DNA of 64,000 bases from CANJBX01 sp035556735 (GTDB taxonomy: Bacteria; Pseudomonadota; Alphaproteobacteria; Rhizobiales; Xanthobacteraceae), in the NCBI GenBank assembly GCA_035556735.1, contig DATMFF010000010.1:67805-131804 (forward strand), given 5' to 3'. Made by a program: the position numbers and the translations under genes. Positions within the stretch are counted from its first letter, which is position 1; each line of letters opens with the position of its first letter. The notes below the pieces were generated by a model. It was not told the DNA's origin. It was given only the letters and a program-made list of their open reading frames with translations, and did no database searches. Shown here in pieces: positions 9,005-17,134 of this stretch.

Positions 9005-10579
9005 ATGGGAGGCAAGTCCGAGGACATCATCGGCGCCAAGCCCCGCCCTTTCACCGGCAAGGAATATCTCGAAAGCCTGCGCGACGAGCGGGAAATCTAT
9101 GTCTATGGCGAGCGCGTCAAGGACGTCACGACCCATCCCGCGTTTCGCAATGCAGCGCGGACCATCGCCAAGCTCTACGACGCCCTGCATGACCCGGCGC
9201 AGCAGCCGACGCTGACCTGTCCCACCGACACGGGCTCGGGCAGCTACACGCACAAGTTTTTTCGCGTTGCGAAATCACGCGAGGACCTGATCGGCCAGCG
9301 CGAGGCGATCGCGCATTGGGCGCGCATGTCCTACGGCTGGATGGGACGCACCCCCGACTACAAGGCCTCGCTGATGAACACGCTCGGGGCCCACAGCGAG
9401 TTCTACGGAAAATTCGCCGACAACGCCAAGAACTGGTACCGCCGGGCACAGGACTACGTCCTGTTCATGAACCACGCGATCGTCAATCCGCCGGTCGACC
9501 GCGCCAAGGCGGCCGATCAGGTCAAGGACGTGTTCATCACCATCCAGAAGGAGACCGACGCCGGCATCTACGTCTCGGGCGCCAAGGTGGTCGCCACCTC
9601 GTCGGCGCTCACGCACTATAATTTCCTTGGCCAGAACGCGGCGATGCCGATCAACGATTCCGACCTCGCGGTCATGTTCATCGCGCCGATGAACGCACCC
9701 GGGGTCAAGCTGTTCTGCCGCACGTCCTACGAGATGATGGCGAGCGTGATGGGCACGCCGTTCGATTATCCGCTGTCGTCGCGCTTCGACGAGAACGATG
9801 CCATCTTCGTCTTCGACAACGTTCTGATCCCGTGGGAGAACGTGCTGCTGCATCGCGACATCGAGAAGATCAAGATCTTCTACCCGCGCTCGGGATTCCT
9901 CAACGGCTTCCAGTTCCAGGGCTGTACGCGCCTCGCCGTGAAGCTCGACTTCATGGTCGGCATCATTGCCAAGGCGCTGCGCGCGACCGGCGCGGACGAG
10001 TTCCGCGGCAACCAGGCGATGCTCGGCGAGGTGATCGCCTGGCGCAACCTGTTCTGGGCGATCTCGGACGCCATGGCGATGCATCCGGTGCCCTGGGTCG
10101 GCGACACGGTGCTGCCGAACGCCCAGTCCGGTTCGAGCTATCGCGTGTTCGCGGGCGAGGCCTATGGACGGATCAAGGAGATCGTCGAGAAGATCGTCGC
10201 CTCCGCGCTGATCTATCTGCCGTCCTCGGCGCGCGATTTCGACAATCCCGACATCGACAGGTACCTCAAGAAATACGTGCGCGGCTCCAACAACATCGGC
10301 TATCGCGAGCGTATCAAGATCATGAAGCTGCTGTGGGACTCCGTCGGCACGGAGTTCGGCGGCCGGCACGAGCTCTACGAGATGAACTACGCGGGCAACC
10401 ACGAGGACATCCGCATCCAGTGCATGTTCAACGCGCGCGGGTCGGGCGCGCTCGATCAGATGATCGGTCTCGCCGAGAAGTGCATGGCCGACTACGACGA
10501 GAGCGGCTGGGTCGACAAGACCTGGCTCGATCCCGACGACGTCTCGCGATTTCCGCATGGCAGGGCCGCCGCGGAATGA
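9005..10579 (+). CDS. hpaB: 4-hydroxyphenylacetate 3-monooxygenase family oxygenase
   Basis: This is a 524-residue FADH2-dependent aromatic hydroxylase of the HpaB family. The family normally ortho-hydroxylates 4-hydroxyphenylacetate or related phenols using reduced flavin from a partner reductase. Landmarks include the N-terminal TGKEYLESLRDEREIYVYGERV, PVDRAKAADQVKDVF, and the Arg-rich GNHEDIRIQCMFNARGSG near the C-terminus. The ATG at 9005 has AAGGAG upstream. The reductase and an AraC regulator follow directly. The exact phenolic substrate cannot be read from sequence; related enzymes act on phenol, chlorophenols or CoA thioesters. Confidence 0.88.
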   Translation: MGGKSEDIIGAKPRPFTGKEYLESLRDEREIYVYGERVKDVTTHPAFRNAARTIAKLYDALHDPAQQPTLTCPTDTGSGSYTHKFFRVAKSREDLIGQREAIAHWARMSYGWMGRTPDYKASLMNTLGAHSEFYGKFADNAKNWYRRAQDYVLFMNHAIVNPPVDRAKAADQVKDVFITIQKETDAGIYVSGAKVVATSSALTHYNFLGQNAAMPINDSDLAVMFIAPMNAPGVKLFCRTSYEMMASVMGTPFDYPLSSRFDENDAIFVFDNVLIPWENVLLHRDIEKIKIFYPRSGFLNGFQFQGCTRLAVKLDFMVGIIAKALRATGADEFRGNQAMLGEVIAWRNLFWAISDAMAMHPVPWVGDTVLPNAQSGSSYRVFAGEAYGRIKEIVEKIVASALIYLPSSARDFDNPDIDRYLKKYVRGSNNIGYRERIKIMKLLWDSVGTEFGGRHELYEMNYAGNHEDIRIQCMFNARGSGALDQMIGLAEKCMADYDESGWVDKTWLDPDDVSRFPHGRAAAE

Positions 10580-10600
10580 CGACTATTCCGGTCGTCCCGG

Positions 10601-10617
10601 CATATAGTTGCTATATG
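10601..10617. promoter_or_regulatory. palindrome between hpaB and hpaC
   Basis: Perfect 7-base arms CATATAG and CTATATG flank TTG. The element lies 21 bases after the hpaB stop and ends just before the hpaC ribosome-binding site. The A/T-rich symmetry resembles MarR-type operators, and it could also occlude ribosome loading as an RNA hairpin. Confidence 0.5.
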
Positions 10618-10630
10618 TCGGAGGATGATG

Positions 10631-11185
10631 ATGAACTGGCGAGACCAACGTCCTGACGACGCGATGGTCGGCGCGTTCGACGTGATCGCGCCGGTCGAGG
10701 TGAAGGCGGTGGAGGCGCCGCGCTTCCGCGAGGCGATGAGCCTCTACGGCGCGGCGGTGCACGTCGTGACGACGGACGGGCCGGGCGGCAAGACCGGATT
10801 TACCGCCACCGCGATCTGCTCCGTCTCCGACACGCCGCCGACCCTTCTGGTGTGCCTCAATCGCCGCAGCCTCGCCGCGCCCATCCTGTCGGCCAACGGC
10901 GTGTTCTGCGTGAACACGCTGCGCGCCGCCGACGAAGCCATCGCCGATACGTTCGCCGGCCGCACTGGGGCTGTGCTGGCCGACCGGTTCAAGGTGGGCT
11001 CATGGCAGCCGCTCGCCACCGGCGCGCCGGCGCTCACCACCGGGATCGTCTGCTGCGACTGCCGCGTGACCGAGGTCACCGCGGTGGGCAGCCACAACGT
11101 GATCTTCGGTGTGGTCGAGGCGATCTCGTTCGGCCCGCCCGGGTCCGCGCTCGTTTACCACGGCCGTTCCTACAAGACGGTCTGA
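10631..11185 (+). CDS. hpaC: flavin reductase (HpaC-like) of the two-component monooxygenase
   Basis: This 184-residue protein is a short-chain flavin reductase that supplies reduced FAD/FMN to HpaB. Typical features are FREAMSLYGAAVHVVTTDG, GFTATAICSVSDTPPTLLVCLN and a C-terminal GSALVYHGRSY. Three ATG codons occur in tandem at 10625, 10628 and 10631. The GGAGG at 10620-10624 gives proper spacing only for the third, so 10631 is chosen. It lies 51 bases after hpaB with a palindrome between. Confidence 0.88.
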   Translation: MNWRDQRPDDAMVGAFDVIAPVEVKAVEAPRFREAMSLYGAAVHVVTTDGPGGKTGFTATAICSVSDTPPTLLVCLNRRSLAAPILSANGVFCVNTLRAADEAIADTFAGRTGAVLADRFKVGSWQPLATGAPALTTGIVCCDCRVTEVTAVGSHNVIFGVVEAISFGPPGSALVYHGRSYKTV

Positions 11186-11282
11186 CGGGACCGGTCTGAC
11201 GGGATCGGGCTGACGCGGATTCTTGGGGCAGGCGCGCTGTCCCGGGCTGACGCGGGACGGCGTGCCGCGCTAGACTTGCCCC

Positions 11283-12182
11283 ATGCCGTCCCCCCAGACC
11301 GCCCAGGTCCTGCCGCTGTTCCATCTCTACGGCGATCCGCCGGACGACCAGGCGTTCGACTTCATCCACATCGAGACGATCTTCTCGCGCTCCTCCCTGC
11401 ATGACTGGGTGATCGGCGCGCACCGCCACCGCAACCTGTTCCAGATCCTCGTGATCGCCGGCGGGGGCGGGGAGATGACCTACGAGACGGCGAGCATTCC
11501 GTTCGAGGCGCCCTGCGCCATCCTGATTCCGGCGACCATCGCCCATGGCTTCCGCTTCCGCCCGCACGAGACCTCGGGCTTCGTGCTCAGCTTCACGGAG
11601 GACGAGGTCCAGGGCCTGGGCGAGCAGCCGGGCGAGGCGCTGGCGCGGCTGCGCGCGCTCGCGGCCGAGCCGGTGGTCGCGCTCGGCGCGGCCGAGCTCG
11701 ACCGCGTGCTGGGCCTGTGCAGTGCGCTCAACGAGGAGAGCTTCCTCGCGCGCGAAGGCTTCCGCCTCGCCATGCGCGGCTACCTCGTGCTGATCGCCAT
11801 CGAGATCGCGCGGCTCGCCGCCAGCCGCGCGCGCACCGGCGCGATGACGCTCAGGGCGGCCGATCCCACGGTGACGGCCCTGCGCGCGCTCGTGGAAGAG
11901 CACTTCCGCACCGAGCGGCTGCTCGGTTTCTACGCGGCCAAGCTGGCCATGACGCCGGACCGGCTCAACGATCACGTCAAGCGCGCCACCGGCGTGACCG
12001 CCGGCCATCTCATCCGCCAGCGCGTGCTGACCGAGGCCAAGCGCCAGCTCGTGTTCACCAGCCAGCCGATCCATGAGATCGCCTACGATCTCGCGTTCTC
12101 CGATCCGTCGCACTTCGCGCGCTTCTTCCGCAAGCAGACCGGCACGACGCCGCAGGACTTCCGCGCCAAGGGGGGCGGCTAG
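11283..12182 (+). CDS. AraC family regulator, probable HpaA/PobR-type activator
   Basis: This is a 299-residue regulator. The N-terminal cupin-like half includes HDWVIGAHRHRNLFQILVI and ILIPATIAHGFRF. The C-terminal AraC helix-turn-helix pair (about residues 195-297) ends with IAYDLAFSDPSHFARFFRKQTGTTPQDFR. The layout matches aromatic-acid-responsive activators such as HpaA or PobR. Its place directly after hpaBC makes it the likely activator of that operon. Confidence 0.85.
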   Translation: MPSPQTAQVLPLFHLYGDPPDDQAFDFIHIETIFSRSSLHDWVIGAHRHRNLFQILVIAGGGGEMTYETASIPFEAPCAILIPATIAHGFRFRPHETSGFVLSFTEDEVQGLGEQPGEALARLRALAAEPVVALGAAELDRVLGLCSALNEESFLAREGFRLAMRGYLVLIAIEIARLAASRARTGAMTLRAADPTVTALRALVEEHFRTERLLGFYAAKLAMTPDRLNDHVKRATGVTAGHLIRQRVLTEAKRQLVFTSQPIHEIAYDLAFSDPSHFARFFRKQTGTTPQDFRAKGGG

Positions 12183-12215
12183 TCAGCCGCCGTCCCGCGA
12201 TTACGCCGCCAGGCT

Positions 12216-14612
12216 TCACTCCTCCTTTTCCAGGTACGCGCAGGTGTCGCAGAAGGTGATGCTTCTCAGGTCGCCGATGTCGAGCGTCTCAGGCGTCTTC
12301 GCGAGTTTCACTTGGCCCTCGCGCACGACGGCTTCACGGAACGGGATCTGCGCCAATTCGCCGCTCGCCAGTTTGCACACCGGCTCGGGCGAAATGCCGG
12401 TACGCTCGATGTCGTAATAGAGAATGCTGACCTTGTCCGCGGCCTCGGTTGCGACGTGGATCTGGCGGACGCCCCTCTGGGAGCGCATCTTCCCGCAGAC
12501 GACCTTTCCGGCCTCCGGCCACTCGATACGTCCGAGCCGCAGGCTGCCGTCCTTCTTTCGCACCGCATCGAAGGGCGAGGCCACCGCGACCGGAACGTCG
12601 AGGATGCGTCCCGACCAGGTCTTTGCCGCCACGCTTTCGGAAAAGCGGCCGCTGGAAATCAGCCTCGACTTCAGTCGTTTGATGCTGCCGGCGTAGTCGC
12701 CATGCAGCAGGTTTGCCGCGAAGGACACCAGCGGCGCCGCCAGCGAGGTTCCGTCGAGCACGATCGACTCGAACTTGGCCTGCGTGTCGTTCCAGGTCAG
12801 CGTCGGCACGCCGCAGCCGGGCGCCGCCATGTCGACTGTCAGCACGTTGTAGTTGGAGAAGCCGGCATAGGAGCCGTCGGGCCGGCTTGCGCCGACGGTG
12901 ATCACGTTTTCGGTGGTGGCGCCGCCCCATGTGGCGGGGTTCTGCTGCACGAGAGGTTCGGATTCGTTGCCGGCGGCAAAGACGAACAGCACGTAATTGC
13001 GGTCCTTGACACTGCGTTTGAGGAAGCTGTTGTCGCTGTCGAGCTCGAAACTGAGACTGAGGTTCACCACGTTGGCGATCGCGCGGTTTTCATTGGCTCC
13101 GGAGATGGATCCGGCAATGGCGTCGCCGCGCAGTTGCAGCACCCCGCCGGCTCCGGAATATCCCATCCACTGGATGACATGTCCGCTGTCCAGCGTGCCC
13201 ACGGACGCAAGCAGCCTGCGGCCGAGCGCATCGACGCCGCCGAGAGCCAGCGTCAGGACCTCGACGCCGTGGCCGCTGAACTTGATGCCCGGGACGTAGT
13301 AGACGGGCTTTCCGTTCTCGATCGTCTGTGTCCAGAGATACGGCTGCGCGCCGTCGCCGCTCGGCGCGAAAGCATCGCGCAGGAAGTAGCGCTTCTCGAA
13401 CGGCGACGTCCCGACCGCGCCCGGCGGGAATCCAGCGTCGAGGATCAACATCTTGCCGAACCTCGTGGGGCGCTCGGCCAGCGTCCGCAGCTCGAGCACC
13501 TTCTTGAGCTCGTTCGCGTCGAAGGGCCATGGCTGGCCCGGCTTCGGCTTGCACTGTTCCGTCGTCTCCGCCGTTTGCGGGGTCGCGAAATACGACACGT
13601 ACTTCGACGGGATACCGATCGCGGCGTTCGGATTGCTCGCCTTGATCGCGTTGCTCAGTTCCAGCGCAGCGGTCTTCGCCTCCAGCCCCGGCTTGACGCT
13701 GACGTGAAAGGTTCCGGGCGCGAAGTCGGACGAGAGCAGCGCGGCGCCGGTGGGCAGCCTCGTGAAGTTGGTGGTCTCGTTGGAGGCGAGGACATCCTGC
13801 GTGCGGAACACGCGCTCGAGCGACGCAAGCTGCATGGTGTTGCGTTTCCACGCGTCGTCGCCCTTGTCCAACGACGCGATGACGCGGCTCACGAGACGGT
13901 CATACTGATCCTTGACCTCGGGATCGATCAGACGCGTGCTGTCGAGCACCTTGGTGATCGCGATCCCCAGCATCGAGAGTTGGTCCGGCAGTCCGCGCGC
14001 GCCGGCCGCCGCGAGGCGGCCGAGATCCAGCCCCTGTCCGGGAAGCCGGTCGGCCGACTGGATCGTGATCTGCTGGGTCAGCGGATTCCATTTCGTTTGG
14101 CCCGGAGTCTCGGGTGCGGTGTCTTCGGGCTGGACGGACGCAGGCGACCTGCCGCCCGACGTAGGCACCACCCTGGCCGCGGTGAGGGCCTCCACGGTTT
14201 GCGCGGTCGGGGCGACGGGCTTGTCCCAGCGCGGCCCGACCTGGTCGACCGGCACCGCCACGACGCGCTCGTCGCTGTAGATGCAGGCCGGCAGCTTGAG
14301 CGGCGTGTCCCTCGTGAGGATTGTCCGGCTCGCCTTGATGTCCTCGACCTCGGCGTTGGCGGCGATGAAGAGCTGCAGGTAGGACCGTCGCGCATTGGCG
14401 GAGCCGCAGTACTGCGAGACGAGCTTGAGGACGTCCGTTCCCGCAGGAGCGGGCACGATGCGCTCCTCGCCGATCTTGGCGACCGCCGCGATGACGTCGG
14501 GCGTGAGCTTGTCGATCTTGAGGAACAGTCCGTCGGCGTTCTGCGTCTGCGCCGACGCGCAGACGGTCAGGGCGAGCAGCAGACCTAGACCATGGGGCAG
14601 ACGTTTGGGCAC
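12216..14612 (-). CDS. secreted subtilisin-like (S8) serine protease with long N-terminal region
   Basis: This is a 798-residue protein with a signal peptide (residues 1-21). The C-terminal half is an S8 peptidase with a full catalytic set: D392 in MLILDAGF, H448 in SGHGVEVL, oxyanion N549 in AAGNE and S623 in DGTSLAAP. The first roughly 390 residues are not a standard propeptide. Residues about 50-110 (PAPAGTDVLKLVSQYCG to LKLPAC) loosely resemble a LysM wall-binding module, a tentative reading. Translation starts at GTG 14612, 10 bases after the trypsin-like gene, with GAGG upstream. It is the last gene of a three-hydrolase operon. Confidence 0.85.
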   Translation of the reverse strand: MPKRLPHGLGLLLALTVCASAQTQNADGLFLKIDKLTPDVIAAVAKIGEERIVPAPAGTDVLKLVSQYCGSANARRSYLQLFIAANAEVEDIKASRTILTRDTPLKLPACIYSDERVVAVPVDQVGPRWDKPVAPTAQTVEALTAARVVPTSGGRSPASVQPEDTAPETPGQTKWNPLTQQITIQSADRLPGQGLDLGRLAAAGARGLPDQLSMLGIAITKVLDSTRLIDPEVKDQYDRLVSRVIASLDKGDDAWKRNTMQLASLERVFRTQDVLASNETTNFTRLPTGAALLSSDFAPGTFHVSVKPGLEAKTAALELSNAIKASNPNAAIGIPSKYVSYFATPQTAETTEQCKPKPGQPWPFDANELKKVLELRTLAERPTRFGKMLILDAGFPPGAVGTSPFEKRYFLRDAFAPSGDGAQPYLWTQTIENGKPVYYVPGIKFSGHGVEVLTLALGGVDALGRRLLASVGTLDSGHVIQWMGYSGAGGVLQLRGDAIAGSISGANENRAIANVVNLSLSFELDSDNSFLKRSVKDRNYVLFVFAAGNESEPLVQQNPATWGGATTENVITVGASRPDGSYAGFSNYNVLTVDMAAPGCGVPTLTWNDTQAKFESIVLDGTSLAAPLVSFAANLLHGDYAGSIKRLKSRLISSGRFSESVAAKTWSGRILDVPVAVASPFDAVRKKDGSLRLGRIEWPEAGKVVCGKMRSQRGVRQIHVATEAADKVSILYYDIERTGISPEPVCKLASGELAQIPFREAVVREGQVKLAKTPETLDIGDLRSITFCDTCAYLEKEE

Positions 14613-14622
14613 GGCCGCGGCC

Positions 14623-15498
14623 TCACGGTGAAAACCGGTCGCGGCAGTTGGCGGCGTTGTCGTGAACGCCGCAAATCTGCGTCTTCCTGTCCTTCGACCA
14701 GTCCGCGATGAACTGGGCGACCGAGCCGGTGAGCGGCGTGATCGCCGACTGCCGCGAGGCCTGCGCGAAGCCCGAGTTGATGCCGACGATCGAGCGCAGG
14801 CCTTCGGGCGCCGTCGCGGAGCTCAGGATGTAGGCCGATCCGCCGCTGTCGCCGGGGCAGATCACGACCCCGCCGAACGTGCGGTAGTGCTCCTCGCTGC
14901 GTGACGGCAGGAGGATGACCTCCGACACGCCGCCGTAAAGCTGCCCGATCTTTTGGGGATTGCCGATGTCCTCGAACTTGCGGCAGCCGTAGCCCAGCAG
15001 GAACAGCTTGGTGCCGCGGCGCACCCGCGTGATCTGCGTGTCGAGGTTCTCGTACGCGAAGCTCGTCGGGAAGGCGCGATTGCTCAGGCAGAGCGCGGCG
15101 TCCGCGATCAGCCCGACATATTGATACCAGGGATGGACCTCGCAGGTGAGGAGGAAGGGCTGCGCATCCCCGGGCAGGCGGACTTCCATCCTGGCCTGAT
15201 CGTCGATGCAGTGCGCGGCGGTGATCACCGCGCGCGGTCCGACGATGGTGGCCGTGCAGGAGAGGCGCCCGTCGAGATAGTACTTGAGCGTCGCCGGCCA
15301 CCGCTTGGGATCCTGCGCCTCGCCGCCGACCACCTTGGGCATTCCGCCGGGACTTTCCGGCGGGGTCATGATGATGACGCGCTGCCCGTCCTGCGCTTGC
15401 GCCGTGTGGGGAAAGGCAATCGCCGTCAGCGCCGACAGCAGGACGACTGCGCCGAGCGCGCAAGAGCGCAGTGTCGGCGCGCAATATGCATTCGACAT
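14623..15498 (-). CDS. secreted trypsin-like (S1) serine protease
   Basis: This 291-residue protein has a signal peptide ending near AQA (residue 35). It is a chymotrypsin-fold protease with H96 in TAAHC, D133 in IADAALCL and S218 in CPGDSGG. K55-VVGGE reproduces the zymogen activation site of trypsins, where cleavage frees a Val/Ile amino terminus. Several cysteines suggest disulfides. The start at 15498 has GGAGG upstream. It lies between the NlpC/P60-like and subtilisin-like genes with gaps of 34 and 10 bases, so the three are one transcript. Confidence 0.88.
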   Translation of the reverse strand: MSNAYCAPTLRSCALGAVVLLSALTAIAFPHTAQAQDGQRVIIMTPPESPGGMPKVVGGEAQDPKRWPATLKYYLDGRLSCTATIVGPRAVITAAHCIDDQARMEVRLPGDAQPFLLTCEVHPWYQYVGLIADAALCLSNRAFPTSFAYENLDTQITRVRRGTKLFLLGYGCRKFEDIGNPQKIGQLYGGVSEVILLPSRSEEHYRTFGGVVICPGDSGGSAYILSSATAPEGLRSIVGINSGFAQASRQSAITPLTGSVAQFIADWSKDRKTQICGVHDNAANCRDRFSP

Positions 15499-15532
15499 GG
15501 AAATGTGCCTCCGGAAACGGATGGTGCGGTTG

Positions 15533-17041
15533 TCAATCTCGTATGCCGACGTAACGCATCGGCCTGTATCCATTGAGCTGGGCGGCCGTGTAGGTCTTCC
15601 GGCAGACGCCTTCGCAGTCGCGATTGGTCGCCGACTCGATCACCTCGAACGTCAATGCCGGTCCCGGACCGAATCCGACGAACAGCCGCACGTGGCTGCC
15701 CGGCCTGTTGAGCGCGTCGCCGCGCTTGAGCTGGCCGAGGCTGGGAACCGGCGAGGCGACGCGGTGCAGGTTCGATGTGCCGTGCTTGGTGATGCCCCAC
15801 GTGCGCGACACGAATCCCGAGCAGTCGACGCCCGCGGCTTCGCTGACCTGACATTGATTGTATTGCGCCTCGCGGCAGGTGCAGACGTTGCCGGCGAGCA
15901 GCCCGCGCGAGAGCTTGGCGCGGAACGTCTCCGGCGAGTCGCCGCCGCCCCAGTGATAGGGCATCGGACCGAACGTCCGCCCGATGCTCGCGCGGGTGAA
16001 GCGGCTCGGACGCAGCCAGTATTTCCCTTCGGTCTTCGCGCAGCGGTTCTCGATGCCGATGCGCGTGAAATTGCTTTCCGTCATCGTCCAGTTGGTGGCG
16101 AGGAACGCCTGCGCGCGGCTGACGATCTCGTCGCGCGTGGCCGGCGGCGTGACCGCCGCCGCCTCGACATCGGCTTCGTCGGCCAGTCCGCTGGTCTGGT
16201 GCACGGTCGTCTGGATCGGGGTCCTCGCGGGCGCCACCGCCGGACGAAGATCGCGCCGTGCCGAAATGGACTCGAAGCCCAGCTTTTGCAGGAACACGCC
16301 CGTCGCCGTCGGCACGATGGCCGTCACGAGCCCGTCCGCGCTGAGCGCGACCATGCTCGACGGAATCGTATCCATGTCGGCGACCGGCACCGTGGCGACG
16401 TCCTTGAGCCGTCCGGACGGCAGGAAGCGTTGCACGAAGACCAGCGTCCTGATCTGCGGGCTGCCCTCGACCACTTCCGAGCTTTGCACGTACCAGTGTC
16501 CGCTCGCATCGCGGCCCAGGACCTTGGCGTCGGAAAGATAGCCGCCGGCGCGTGCGCGCACCGTCAGCCTGCGTCCGCCCACGTCGAGACGCAGCGTGCG
16601 CGCGTTCGCGCGTCTGACCCGGGGCGGCGGCGCGGCGGCCGGGGCGAGCGCGCCGTCACCCTCTTCGATGGCGAGCGCTCCGACCTGTGCGGGATTGACC
16701 GTCCGGTTGAGCAGCGCGCGGCGTCGGCCCGAACCTTCTTCGAACACAAGCGCCGCGCCGGTATCGCGCACGTTCGCGGGCGCGAACGGCAGGGGCTCGC
16801 TGCGCCCGGCGATGGCGCCGGCTTGATTGATGATGACGACGCTCGAATCGAGAGGATCGACGACCGCGTAAAGGTCGTCGCGCAGATACGAGAACAGTTC
16901 GGGCGGACGTCCGACGAGTTCGTCGCCGCTCACGAAGTGATTGAGTGGTTGCGCCGATTGCGCGAGCGCGATTGGTGCCCACACCATCGCGGCGGCGGCC
17001 AGCGCAAGGCGTAGGCCACCATCGGCATGCCAGCGGCGCAT
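15533..17041 (-). CDS. secreted protein with C-terminal NlpC/P60-like cysteine hydrolase domain
   Basis: This is a 502-residue protein with an N-terminal signal peptide (about residues 1-28). Residues about 30-290 are rich in short beta-strand repeats and may form a propeller-like fold, an inference. The C-terminal domain has PYHWGGG, then GVDCSGFVSRTWG (C407) and GSHVRLFVG (H450). This is the nucleophile and histidine pattern of NlpC/P60 peptidoglycan or peptide hydrolases. A Cys-rich insert (NVCTCREAQYNQC) lies just before the nucleophile. It is first of a three-gene secreted hydrolase operon and has a strong AGGGGGG ribosome site. Confidence 0.75.
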   Translation of the reverse strand: MRRWHADGGLRLALAAAAMVWAPIALAQSAQPLNHFVSGDELVGRPPELFSYLRDDLYAVVDPLDSSVVIINQAGAIAGRSEPLPFAPANVRDTGAALVFEEGSGRRRALLNRTVNPAQVGALAIEEGDGALAPAAAPPPRVRRANARTLRLDVGGRRLTVRARAGGYLSDAKVLGRDASGHWYVQSSEVVEGSPQIRTLVFVQRFLPSGRLKDVATVPVADMDTIPSSMVALSADGLVTAIVPTATGVFLQKLGFESISARRDLRPAVAPARTPIQTTVHQTSGLADEADVEAAAVTPPATRDEIVSRAQAFLATNWTMTESNFTRIGIENRCAKTEGKYWLRPSRFTRASIGRTFGPMPYHWGGGDSPETFRAKLSRGLLAGNVCTCREAQYNQCQVSEAAGVDCSGFVSRTWGITKHGTSNLHRVASPVPSLGQLKRGDALNRPGSHVRLFVGFGPGPALTFEVIESATNRDCEGVCRKTYTAAQLNGYRPMRYVGIRD

Positions 17042-17093
17042 GGTCCCCCCTTGCGCACGTCGAAGGTAAGATATTGTTGCGCGCCGTGGTTGC

Positions 17094-17114
17094 GATTGCA
17101 AGCTATGATTGCAA
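17094..17114 (-). promoter_or_regulatory. direct repeat in the probable promoter of the hydrolase operon
   Basis: GATTGCAA occurs twice at 13-base spacing (17094-17101 and 17107-17114), upstream of the NlpC/P60-like gene. Read on the minus strand, TTGCAA could serve as a -35 box with an AACAAT-like -10 about 17 bases on. This suggests that the hydrolase operon has its own promoter rather than reading through from the flavodoxin-like gene. Confidence 0.35.
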
Positions 17115-17134
17115 CGCTTGTCGGTCGGCCGCAG

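Noticed and set aside
12312..14588. 758-codon open frame on the plus strand
   Set aside because: It is antisense to the S8 protease, whose catalytic motifs are intact.
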